Part shown: one piece after another, positions 56,744-64,000 of the stretch
Position numbering within the stretch: the first letter of the stretch is position 1
How the letters are laid out: each line of letters begins with the position of its first letter
The notes under the pieces: model-generated
Database searches by the model: none
What the model was told of the DNA's origin: nothing
The model's input: the letters and a program-made list of their open reading frames with translations, nothing else
NCBI RefSeq assembly: GCF_028823535.1
Contig: NZ_JAQIYM010000005.1
Coordinates: 186,001-250,000 of the forward strand
Origin: Pseudomonas serbica
GTDB lineage: Bacteria > Pseudomonadota > Gammaproteobacteria > Pseudomonadales > Pseudomonadaceae
Length of the DNA: 64,000 nucleotides
Direction: 5' to 3'
Made by a program: the position numbers and the translations under genes

Positions 56744-57448
56744 CTACCAGCCCAGCGTCTCTTTGAGAAACGGGATGGTCAGCTTGCGCTGAGCTTGAAG
56801 AGAGGCCTGGTCGAGTTGCTCAAGCAGTTCGAACAGTGCGCTCATGCTGCGTGTACCACGGGTGAGGATAAAGTGCCCGACTTCGTCGGTCAGGTGCAGG
56901 CCGCGACGTGACGCTCGCAGTTGCAGGGCGCGCAATTTGTCTTCGTCAGAGAGTGGGCGCATCTGGAATATCAGCGCCAGGGTCAGGCGCGACTTGAGGT
57001 CGGCCAGTTTTACCGGCAGCTCGCGCGGCGAAGTCGATGCGGCGATCAGCAGACGCCGACCACTGTCACGCAGCCGGTTGAACAGGTGGAACAACGCCTC
57101 CTCCCAGTCAGCCTTGCCGGCCACCGCCTGCAGATCATCCAGACAGACCAGTTCGTATTGCTCGAGGTTGTCGAGAATTTCGATGCCACGATCCATCAAC
57201 TCGGCCAGCGGCAGGTAAACCGCCGGTTCGCCCATCTGTTCGAAACGCAGGCACGCGGCCTGCAACAGATGCGTGCGCCCTACCCCGTGCTTGCCCCACA
57301 GGTAAATCAGGCTTTCGGTCCAGCCGGCGTCGGCTTCGCACAGACGTTCGACATAGCCGAGTGCAGCGGCATTGGCGCCTGGGTAGTAGTTGATGAAGGT
57401 GGCGTCGTCACGCAGACGCACACCTAGGGGCAGCTGAATCGGTTTCAT
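56744..57448 (-). CDS. hda: DnaA regulatory inactivator Hda
   Basis: Hda is an AAA+ DnaA-like protein that, with the sliding clamp, promotes ATP hydrolysis by DnaA after initiation. It has 234 residues. At the N-terminus MKPIQLPLGVRL contains the clamp-binding QLPLGV motif. The P-loop is the Hda form LWGKHGVGRTHLL, Walker B is ELVCLDDLQAVAG and sensor I is LLIAASTSPREL. It has no DNA-binding domain. It lies downstream of the AI-2E family gene on the same strand, as in P. aeruginosa (PA0946-PA0948 order). Confidence 0.95.
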   Translation of the reverse strand: MKPIQLPLGVRLRDDATFINYYPGANAAALGYVERLCEADAGWTESLIYLWGKHGVGRTHLLQAACLRFEQMGEPAVYLPLAELMDRGIEILDNLEQYELVCLDDLQAVAGKADWEEALFHLFNRLRDSGRRLLIAASTSPRELPVKLADLKSRLTLALIFQMRPLSDEDKLRALQLRASRRGLHLTDEVGHFILTRGTRSMSALFELLEQLDQASLQAQRKLTIPFLKETLGW

Positions 57449-57645
57449 GCTGACTGAACAGTTCCAAAGGAACCGTTAGTGGCCTCTGTGTAAAGTTTGC
57501 GAAGTTTATACCCGTGAGGCCGACCGCACAATGCGACAGACCACAAGCAAAATCAAAGGTTTGCGTTAGCGCACCGGTTTTATGACAGATTCTTTGGCGC
57601 TGCGGGCAGCCGGCCGGGGTCGAATCGGGCTGCCCGCGGCCCCCT

Positions 57646-58719
57646 CTAAAGCTCGGGATCGTCAACACCACTGTACATACCAGAATCCTTATACAAATCA
57701 TGCACATGGCGCAGCAGCACCATGATCACCGCCGCCACGGGCAACGCCAGCAATACACCCGTAAACCCGAACAGCTCGCCGCCGGCCAGAATCGCGAAGA
57801 TCACCGCCACCGGGTGCAGTCCGATGCGGTCGCCCACCAGCAATGGCGTCAGCACCATGCCCTCCAGCGCCTGACCGACCATGAACACCGCGACGATGCC
57901 CATCATCGGATACAACTCGCCGCCAAACTGGAACAGGCCGGCAATCAGCGCCGCGCCAATGCCAATGATGAAGCCCATGTACGGCACGATCGCCGCCAGC
58001 CCGGCAATCATGCCGATCAACAGGCCCAACTCCAGACCCACCAGCATCAAGCCCGCAGCATAGATCACGCCCAAGGCGACCATCACCAGCAATTGCCCGC
58101 GGACGAAGGCGCCGAGCACTTCATGGCACTCTCCGGCCAGTGACACCGCCTGCTCTTCGCGATCGCGCGGCAACAGACTGCGGACTTTGGCCACCATCAG
58201 GTCCCAGTCGCGCAGCAGGTAGAAACTCACCACCGGAATCAGCACCAGATTGGCCAGCCAGCCAATCAACGCCAAGCCCGAGGCGGTCGCCTGGCTCAGC
58301 ACCACGCCGACGATGTCGGTGGTCTGGCCCATGTGTTCGCTGATCGCCGCCTTGAGCTTGTCGAACTTCCAGAAGCCCTCCGACAAGCCAAACTTCGACT
58401 GCGCCCAAGGCAATGCCGTGTGCTGCAGCCAATCAAGCATCTGCGGCGCCAGCTCATACAAGCGAAACAGTTGCTTGGCGAGCATCGGCACCAACACCAG
58501 CAACAGCGCGGTGAAGATCAGGGTGAACAGGGCAAATACCGCAATCCCCCCCCAGGTCCGTGACAGGCCGGCTTTTTCCAGCCGATCCACCAAAGGGTCA
58601 AACAGATAGGCCAACAACAACGCCACCAGGAACGGCGTGAGGATCGGGTGCAACAGCCAGACAAACGCGCAGAGCAGAATCACTCCACCCAACCAGAACC
58701 AACGCCGCGTATCGGCCAT
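57646..58719 (-). CDS. AI-2E family (PerM/YdiK-like) membrane protein
   Basis: This is a 357-residue polytopic inner-membrane protein with about eight helices. It starts MADTRRWFWLGGVILLCAFV and has LLAYLFDPLVDRLEKAGLSR and the late GVLLALPVAAVIMVLLRHV region typical of the family. Despite the name, few members move autoinducer-2; some are Na+/H+ or unknown transporters. The ATG at 58719 follows GGAG by six bases. A 10-bp hairpin (57602-57611/57628-57637) follows the stop but has no T run. Confidence 0.88.
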   Translation of the reverse strand: MADTRRWFWLGGVILLCAFVWLLHPILTPFLVALLLAYLFDPLVDRLEKAGLSRTWGGIAVFALFTLIFTALLLVLVPMLAKQLFRLYELAPQMLDWLQHTALPWAQSKFGLSEGFWKFDKLKAAISEHMGQTTDIVGVVLSQATASGLALIGWLANLVLIPVVSFYLLRDWDLMVAKVRSLLPRDREEQAVSLAGECHEVLGAFVRGQLLVMVALGVIYAAGLMLVGLELGLLIGMIAGLAAIVPYMGFIIGIGAALIAGLFQFGGELYPMMGIVAVFMVGQALEGMVLTPLLVGDRIGLHPVAVIFAILAGGELFGFTGVLLALPVAAVIMVLLRHVHDLYKDSGMYSGVDDPEL

Positions 58720-58755
58720 GAACCACTCCATTGCTTCTATATAAGAAAGAAAATC

Positions 58756-59823
58756 CTACCAGCGGAAACGCAATTGCGGCGTCGGTGCAGGCGCAGGCGC
58801 GACTGCAGGGGCCGAACCGCCAGCTACAGGCTGAACGGGTGCCGCTGGCGCCGGCGCTGGCTCCGCCGCGACCTCCTGCAACCTGGCCAGCGACAACTGC
58901 GCGCGCAATTGATCGGTACTGCCATTGACCCGATAAAGGATCCGGTCGCCGTCGACACTTTGCGGGCGTCCGCCGAAAGGCTCCAGCAAGCGCCCAAGGG
59001 TCGCATAACGCTCCAGGTTCATACCTTGGACTTCCAGCAGCTGCGCGGACGAGGCCCCTGGCTTGGCGACGAATCGCGGCGCCAGTCGCTGGTTCACCGC
59101 CAGCATCACCGCGTCTGCCAAAGCAGCCTGATCGGCTCCCTGGGCACTGCCGGCCTCTTTCTGGTCACCCAGCCACAACTGCCACTTGGCCTGCCACTGG
59201 CCACCCTCTTCCCGGGCATGCACCGCCAGCAGGGCGTCGGCATTGTAACGCTGGGATGCGCTGCGCAGGGCCGACGGATCAGCACTTTCCAGATTCGGCG
59301 CGGTGGCGACGATTTGTTCGTTCAGGTCCGCCAATGGCAGACGCAGGGGCAAACCACGGTGCTGCGCGGCGCGGCGCAAGGGTGTCGCACCGGCCTGGCC
59401 ATCGCCCACCAGGCTTGCACCCTCGGTGTAGTCGTTCAACCACCAGCCCAATATCGACGGCCGATTGGCACCCCACATTGCCAGCCCGGCCCGGCGCAAG
59501 GCCTGGTCGGTGGTGCCAGGGTCAAAGTCGACTTTCAACACTTCCGGCGGGCCGGCCTCGAAGCCGTACTGGCTGATGATTTGCTGCGGGTCTTTGCGAA
59601 TCGCCGCCAGCCCCGGATTCTGTGGCGCCTTGGGATCGCCGGTCAGGCGCAAGACCAGCGTATCGAGCGCCCGCTGTGTCGCTTCGTCACGCTCTTGCGG
59701 TGACTGGCCGCTGACCGGCTCGCGCACTTGATAAAGGCCTTTGACGGTTTCAGCCTGGCTTACCTGGCTGGCCAGGCCGACCACTGACAAGCAGCCCACA
59801 AAAAAGAATTTACAAAAACCCAT
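58756..59823 (-). CDS. DUF2066 domain exported protein
   Basis: This 355-residue protein has a signal peptide (MGFCKFFFVGCLSVVGLASQ, cut near VSQA-E) and a DUF2066 body beginning VKGLYQVREPVSGQSPQERD. The C-terminal 40 residues are Pro/Ala-rich (EPAPAPAAPVQPVAGGSAPA) and end PTPQLRFRW, a possible flexible or outer-membrane-directed tail. AGGAA lies ~6 bases before the ATG at 59823. No function is known for the family. It stands between purM (divergent) and the AI-2E gene, 36 bp away and probably in one transcript. Confidence 0.88.
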   Translation of the reverse strand: MGFCKFFFVGCLSVVGLASQVSQAETVKGLYQVREPVSGQSPQERDEATQRALDTLVLRLTGDPKAPQNPGLAAIRKDPQQIISQYGFEAGPPEVLKVDFDPGTTDQALRRAGLAMWGANRPSILGWWLNDYTEGASLVGDGQAGATPLRRAAQHRGLPLRLPLADLNEQIVATAPNLESADPSALRSASQRYNADALLAVHAREEGGQWQAKWQLWLGDQKEAGSAQGADQAALADAVMLAVNQRLAPRFVAKPGASSAQLLEVQGMNLERYATLGRLLEPFGGRPQSVDGDRILYRVNGSTDQLRAQLSLARLQEVAAEPAPAPAAPVQPVAGGSAPAVAPAPAPTPQLRFRW

Positions 59824-60206
59824 GGAAGATTCCTGAGGACAAAAGCGGCTGGAACAGACCGCGTGAACACGAACGAGCAAGGCTGTGACCATCGCCCGAC
59901 GCAAAACATTCACACGCCCTGGGTAAGTTTTCGCACTGTGGTAACGATAGACGGTTAATGACGACAACTTGTGCAGGCGAGCAGGATGTCATCCACGGGA
60001 GGCCCTGGCGTTTTTTTTCGGCCGATATGCCCCCTGCCGTCGGCCTGAGGATGGCCGCTGACCGTCAAGCCTGATAAAATCGCGCGCCTTCGCAGACCGG
60101 CAACAGCCGGGTACCCTCGAATATCGCGTGAGGCAATCACCTTCGTCGAATTTGGCGGTCCCGCTGGACTCGGTCGTTACAGAAATCCCCCCTAAAGGCC
60201 TGGATC

Positions 60207-61265
60207 ATGAGCAAGCAACCCTCCCTGAGCTACAAGGACGCCGGTGTAGACATCGACGCCGGTGAAGCATTGGTCGAACGCATCAAGAGCGTCGCCAAGC
60301 GCACTGCGCGCCCGGAAGTCATGGGCGGCCTGGGCGGTTTCGGCGCCCTCTGCGAAATCCCGGCCGGCTACAAGCAGCCCGTGCTGGTTTCCGGTACTGA
60401 CGGCGTCGGCACCAAGCTGCGCCTGGCATTGAACCTGAACAAGCACGACAGCATCGGCATCGACCTGGTCGCCATGTGCGTGAACGACCTGGTGGTCTGC
60501 GGCGCCGAGCCGTTGTTCTTCCTCGACTACTACGCCACCGGCAAACTCAACGTCGAGACCGCGACCCAGGTCGTGACCGGCATCGGCGCTGGCTGCGAAC
60601 TGTCCGGCTGCTCCCTGGTGGGCGGCGAAACCGCTGAAATGCCTGGCATGTACGAAGGCGAAGACTACGACCTGGCCGGCTTCTGCGTCGGCGTCGTGGA
60701 AAAGGCCGAAATCATCGACGGTTCCAAAGTCGCTGCCGGCGATGCCCTGCTCGCCCTGCCGTCTTCCGGTCCGCACTCCAACGGCTACTCGCTGATCCGC
60801 AAGATCATCGAAGTGTCCGGTGCCGACATCGAAAACATCCAGCTCGACGGCAAGCCGCTGACCGACCTGCTGATGGCCCCGACCCGTATCTACGTGAAGC
60901 CGCTGCTCAAGCTGATCAAGGAAACCGGCGCCGTGAAAGCCATGGCTCACATCACCGGTGGCGGCCTGCTGGACAACATCCCGCGCGTCCTGCCAAAAGG
61001 CGCACAAGCGGTGGTTGACGTAGCAAGCTGGACCCGCCCTGCGGTGTTTGACTGGCTGCAGGAAAAAGGCAACGTCGACGAAAACGAAATGCACCGCGTG
61101 CTGAACTGCGGCGTAGGCATGGTCATCTGCGTGGCTCAAGAGCACGTGGAAACCGCGCTGAACGTCCTGCGTGAAGCCGGCGAGCAACCGTGGGTCATCG
61201 GTCAGATCGCCACCGCTGCCGAAGGCGCTGCCCAGGTTGAACTGAAGAACCTCAAGGCTCACTAA
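60207..61265 (+). CDS. purM: Phosphoribosylformylglycinamidine cyclo-ligase (AIR synthase)
   Basis: PurM closes FGAM to aminoimidazole ribotide in purine synthesis. It has 352 residues: [20 protein letters not shown] at the start, [38 protein letters not shown] and [11 protein letters not shown]. Its TAA shares one base with the purN ATG (TAATG at 61263-61267), so the two are coupled. Confidence 0.98.
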   Translation: MSKQPSLSYKDAGVDIDAGEALVERIKSVAKRTARPEVMGGLGGFGALCEIPAGYKQPVLVSGTDGVGTKLRLALNLNKHDSIGIDLVAMCVNDLVVCGAEPLFFLDYYATGKLNVETATQVVTGIGAGCELSGCSLVGGETAEMPGMYEGEDYDLAGFCVGVVEKAEIIDGSKVAAGDALLALPSSGPHSNGYSLIRKIIEVSGADIENIQLDGKPLTDLLMAPTRIYVKPLLKLIKETGAVKAMAHITGGGLLDNIPRVLPKGAQAVVDVASWTRPAVFDWLQEKGNVDENEMHRVLNCGVGMVICVAQEHVETALNVLREAGEQPWVIGQIATAAEGAAQVELKNLKAH

Positions 61266-61915
61266 TGCCTAACACCTGTGATGTTGTGGTGCTGCTCTCC
61301 GGCACCGGCAGTAACTTGCAGGCCTTGATCGACAGCACGCGGACCGGCGACAGCCCGGTCCGCATCGCTGCGGTGATTTCCAACCGCGCCGACGCTTATG
61401 GCCTGCAACGCGCCAGGGACGCGGGTATCGACACCCGCACCCTGGATCACAAGGCTTTCGAGGGCCGCGAGGCCTTCGACGCCGCGCTGATCGAACTGAT
61501 CGACGCCTTCAATCCCAAACTCGTGGTCCTGGCCGGCTTCATGCGCATTCTCAGCGCTGACTTCGTACGCCACTACGCGGGCCGCCTGCTCAATATCCAT
61601 CCCTCGCTGCTACCCAAATACAAAGGGTTACACACTCATCAGCGCGCGCTGGAAGCCGGTGACGCCGAACATGGCTGCTCCGTGCACTTCGTCACCGAGG
61701 AACTCGATGGCGGACCACTGGTCGTACAAGCAGTAATACCGGTAGAGTTGCACGACTCGCCGCAGAGTCTGGCGCAGCGGGTCCATGTGCAGGAACACCT
61801 GATCTACCCCATGGCCGTGCGCTGGTTTGCCGAAGGCCGGTTATCCCTCGGCGAACAAGGTGCTTTACTGGATGGACAGTTACTCGCGGCCAGCGGCCAC
61901 TTGATTCGACCCTAG
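61265..61915 (+). CDS. purN: Phosphoribosylglycinamide formyltransferase
   Basis: PurN formylates GAR with 10-formyl-THF. It has 216 residues, with VVLLSGTGSNLQALIDST at the start, LAGFMRILSADFVRHYAGRL, the active NIHPSLLPKYKGLHTHQRAL with the Asn/His pair, and EELDGGPLVVQA with the catalytic Asp. The DUF3108 gene follows after eight bases. Confidence 0.97.
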   Translation: MPNTCDVVVLLSGTGSNLQALIDSTRTGDSPVRIAAVISNRADAYGLQRARDAGIDTRTLDHKAFEGREAFDAALIELIDAFNPKLVVLAGFMRILSADFVRHYAGRLLNIHPSLLPKYKGLHTHQRALEAGDAEHGCSVHFVTEELDGGPLVVQAVIPVELHDSPQSLAQRVHVQEHLIYPMAVRWFAEGRLSLGEQGALLDGQLLAASGHLIRP

Positions 61916-61923
61916 GAGATTTT

Positions 61924-62637
61924 ATGCGTCGCGCCCTGCTCTTCGCTTGCGCTCTGCTCGCCCTGCCCTTCGCACAGGCTGCAGACCTTCAACCTTTCTC
62001 CGCCAGCTACACCGCCGACTGGAAGCAGCTGCCCATGAGCGGCACGGCCGAGCGCAGCCTGACCAAGCAAGCCAATGGCGTCTGGAAGCTCAACTTCAAG
62101 GCTTCGATGATGATCGCCAGCCTGTCCGAAGAAAGCACCCTGACCGTCGACAAGGACACCCTGCTGCCACAGTCCTACCATTTCGAACGGGGTGGCCTGG
62201 GTAAAGCCAAGAAGGCTGACCTGGACTTCGACTGGACTGCCAAGAAGGTTACCGGCACCGATCGTGGCGATCCGGTCAATATTGCCCTCAACCGCGGCAT
62301 GCTCGACAAATCCACCTACCAGCTGGCACTGCAGCATGACGTAGCCGCCGGCAAGAAAAGCATGAGCTATCAGGTTGTCGATGATGGCGAAGTCGATACC
62401 TATGACTTCCGCGTGCTGGGTTCGGAAAAAGTTGAGACCAAGGCTGGCCAGATCGACGCGATCAAGGTCGAGCGCGTGCGCGACCCGACACAAAGCAAGC
62501 GCATCACCGTGCTCTGGTTCGCCAAGGATTGGGATTACCTGCTGGTTCGCCTGCAACAGGTCGAGACCGACGGCAAGGAGTACAACATCATGCTCCTGGA
62601 CGGCACAGTGAACGGCAAGCCGGTTAAAGGCAGCTGA
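61924..62637 (+). CDS. DUF3108 domain exported protein
   Basis: This 237-residue protein has a signal peptide (RRALLFACALLALPFAQAA). The body has LQPFSASYTADWKQLPMSGT then strands of a probable beta-rich domain (YHFERGGLGKAKKADLDFDW; ERVRDPTQSKRITVLWFAKD). The function of DUF3108 proteins is not known. The ATG at 61924 follows AGGAG closely. The gene is in the purMN unit, and a terminator stands right after it. Confidence 0.9.
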   Translation: MRRALLFACALLALPFAQAADLQPFSASYTADWKQLPMSGTAERSLTKQANGVWKLNFKASMMIASLSEESTLTVDKDTLLPQSYHFERGGLGKAKKADLDFDWTAKKVTGTDRGDPVNIALNRGMLDKSTYQLALQHDVAAGKKSMSYQVVDDGEVDTYDFRVLGSEKVETKAGQIDAIKVERVRDPTQSKRITVLWFAKDWDYLLVRLQQVETDGKEYNIMLLDGTVNGKPVKGS

Positions 62638-62656
62638 TCCGCACCTCTTGAAGAAG

Positions 62657-62680
62657 CCCCGCACTTGCGGGGTTTTTTTT
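62657..62680 (+). terminator. Intrinsic terminator after the purM-purN-DUF3108 unit
   Basis: CCCCGC-ACTT-GCGGGG followed by eight T residues. Confidence 0.93.
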
Positions 62681-62779
62681 GAAGATTGAAAAAGCAGGAA
62701 CGCACGACAGGCGCAATGCTCTATACCTTCAAGGTCTTTTTTGATCGAATGACTTTCCCTGCTGCCTGCGAGGTTTCAC

Positions 62780-63196
62780 ATGACTGTCACCGTCAACACC
62801 GTTTCTGCCGAAGGCTTGCGTCATACCGTCCAGATCGATGACCACGAACTCTATGCCGATGCCCCGCCATCGGCAGGCGGCGAAGGTTCGGCGCCAGAGC
62901 CGCACGACTACTTCGATGCCGCGCTGGGCGCCTGCAAGGCCCTGACCTTGAAGATGTATGCGAAGAAAAAGGACATTCCGCTGACGGGCGTTGGCGTGGA
63001 GGTCAAGCGCGACAACAGCCAGGAGCAAAAAGGCAAATACGTACTCCACGTCAAGCTGACCCTCAAGGGCGTGCTCACCGACGCCCAGCGCGAAGAGCTG
63101 CACCGGGTGGCCGATCGCTGCCCGGTGCACAAGCTGATGACCACTTCTGAAGTCAGCATCGAAACCCATCTGGCCGAAGGCGCGTTCAGCCAATAG
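62780..63196 (+). CDS. OsmC-family protein
   Basis: This 138-residue protein has the OsmC/Ohr fold: AGGEGSAPEPHDYFDAALGA leads into a Cys at about residue 52 (GACKALTLKMYAKKK). A second Cys is near 113 (ADRCPVHKLMTT). Such paired Cys reduce organic or lipid hydroperoxides. The YcfU-type CPVHK and CKALT segments are closer to the general OsmC class than to Ohr. AGG lies ~8 bases before the ATG. Confidence 0.9.
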   Translation: MTVTVNTVSAEGLRHTVQIDDHELYADAPPSAGGEGSAPEPHDYFDAALGACKALTLKMYAKKKDIPLTGVGVEVKRDNSQEQKGKYVLHVKLTLKGVLTDAQREELHRVADRCPVHKLMTTSEVSIETHLAEGAFSQ

Positions 63197-63258
63197 CGGC
63201 AAGGGCTGCGCAAGCGGGTTATGCTCGACCGCATCACCCGCTCAGCCTGGAACGCACC

Positions 63259-64000
63259 ATGAACACTCCGCTCGTGATCCGCCCCCGCGCCGAAGATGTC
63301 GAAGGCCAGCCGATTCTTCGCCCGTTGCCATCAGCCAAATGCCGCAATGTCGGGCCCTTCGTGTTTTTCGACCATATGCTCGAAACCCGTTATGCAGCGG
63401 GTACCGGCATGAACATCCGCCAGCATCCGCATATTGGTCTCTCCACGCTCACCTACCTTTTTGAAGGCCAGTTGCAGCACAAGGACAGCCTCGGGTCGGA
63501 CCAGGTGGTCAATGCCGGCGATGTCAGCTGGATGACCGCTGGCAGCGCCATCGCCCATGTCGAGCGCACACCCGAAGCGCTAAAAGACAGCGGCTTTACG
63601 ATGCACGGTTTGCAGATCTGGCTGGCTTCTCCCAAAGACAAGGAACAGGGGCCAGGACACTACAGCCACCACCCCGCCGCCACACTGCCGGTCAGCGAAA
63701 ACCTCGGGGTGACGATCCGCATGATCGCAGGCTCGGGCTTTTGCCTGGAATCGCCAGTGCCAGTGCTTTCGCCGACGCTGTATGCCGAAGTGAACCTGCA
63801 AACGGCGACGACCCTGCTGATTCCCACCGAGCATGAAGAGCGCGCGCTGTATGTGTTGAGCGGGGACGTGCAGCTCGATGGCGAGCCGTTAGAGCCGCAT
63901 TCACTGGTGGTGTTGCCACCCGGGGAAGAAATGACCTTGTTCGCCGAGAGCGACAGTCATGCGGTGTTGTTCGGTGGTGCGCCGCTGGATGGGCCGCGAC
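63259..64000 (+). CDS. Pirin family protein (3' end outside window)
   Basis: At least 247 codons are visible. The N-terminal bicupin domain has NVGPFVFFDHMLETR and the metal ligands in NIRQHPHIGLSTLTYLFEGQ (His-x-His) with HVERTPE later. The second cupin region starts LYAEVNLQTATTLLIPTEHE. Pirins of this type are metal-binding cupins; some are quercetin 2,3-dioxygenases, others regulators. The ATG at 63259 has GGAA ~7 bases before it. The stop lies past the right edge. Confidence 0.9.
   Translation, partial: MNTPLVIRPRAEDVEGQPILRPLPSAKCRNVGPFVFFDHMLETRYAAGTGMNIRQHPHIGLSTLTYLFEGQLQHKDSLGSDQVVNAGDVSWMTAGSAIAHVERTPEALKDSGFTMHGLQIWLASPKDKEQGPGHYSHHPAATLPVSENLGVTIRMIAGSGFCLESPVPVLSPTLYAEVNLQTATTLLIPTEHEERALYVLSGDVQLDGEPLEPHSLVVLPPGEEMTLFAESDSHAVLFGGAPLDGPR

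Noticed and set aside
57602..57637. 10-bp perfect hairpin after the AI-2E family gene
   Set aside because: The loop is 16 bases and no T run follows on the minus strand, so I do not call it an intrinsic terminator.

Overview
The window is a chromosomal segment of a fluorescent Pseudomonas (P. fluorescens group). Three things point there: the gene orders serC-pheA-hisC-tyrA/aroA-cmk-rpsA-ihfB, mtnA/mtaD-ubiG-mupP-yciK and cobO to cobS; the fused TyrA-AroA protein; and many REP palindromes of the type GTGGGAGCGAGCCTGCTCGC. Most of it is core genome. No prophage, transposase gene, CRISPR array, rRNA or tRNA was seen.

Left end (1-6.4 kb, all minus strand): an O-antigen locus with a flippase that runs off the edge (wzx), wzz and rmlB-rmlD-rmlA, next to lapA-like and ihfB. 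From 6.5 to 18 kb lie a small lipoprotein and a compact operon for amino-acid and translation genes (serC, pheA, hisC, tyrA-aroA, cmk, rpsA), then gyrA. From 18.4 to 24.6 kb there is a divergent methylthioadenosine-salvage pair (mtnA/mtaD), then ubiG, mupP, yciK and a diguanylate cyclase.

24.6-35.3 kb is membrane- and signal-rich: an LplT-PlsC fusion, a TDT/SLAC1 transporter, an MFS pump facing a TetR gene across a perfect 17-bp inverted repeat, a 1156-residue transporter-like hybrid histidine kinase, rmuC and a small Cys-pair protein. 35.3-38.1 kb is gene-poor. It holds an MITE-like composite inverted-repeat element sitting exactly in the loop of an intrinsic terminator, and two small Pseudomonas-type proteins. 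A FadL porin, a periplasmic glutathione peroxidase, and an MFS/MarR unit with matching operators and a previously easily missed 40-residue membrane protein follow.

42.2-51.4 kb is a ten-gene cobalamin late-assembly cluster (cobO-cobB-bluB-cbiB-cobD-cobQ, cobU-cobT-cobC-cobS) with a cobalamin riboswitch ahead of cobO. The genes are chained by ATGA overlaps. The last ~30 codons of cobB are made from a REP element. After a PQQ-type dehydrogenase lipoprotein comes a second copy of the composite inverted-repeat core (53.7-54.4 kb). The right end has an O-methyltransferase, two NlpC/P60 lipoproteins, hda, an AI-2E family permease, a DUF2066 protein, purMN, a DUF3108 protein, an OsmC protein and a pirin gene cut by the window edge.

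No wholly new multi-gene system was recognised. The observations most worth following are the terminator-splitting repeat element and its second copy, the REP-encoded CobB tail, the inverted repeat that contains the MFS Shine-Dalgarno, the MarR operators that double as -10 boxes, and the coupled 40-residue membrane protein.
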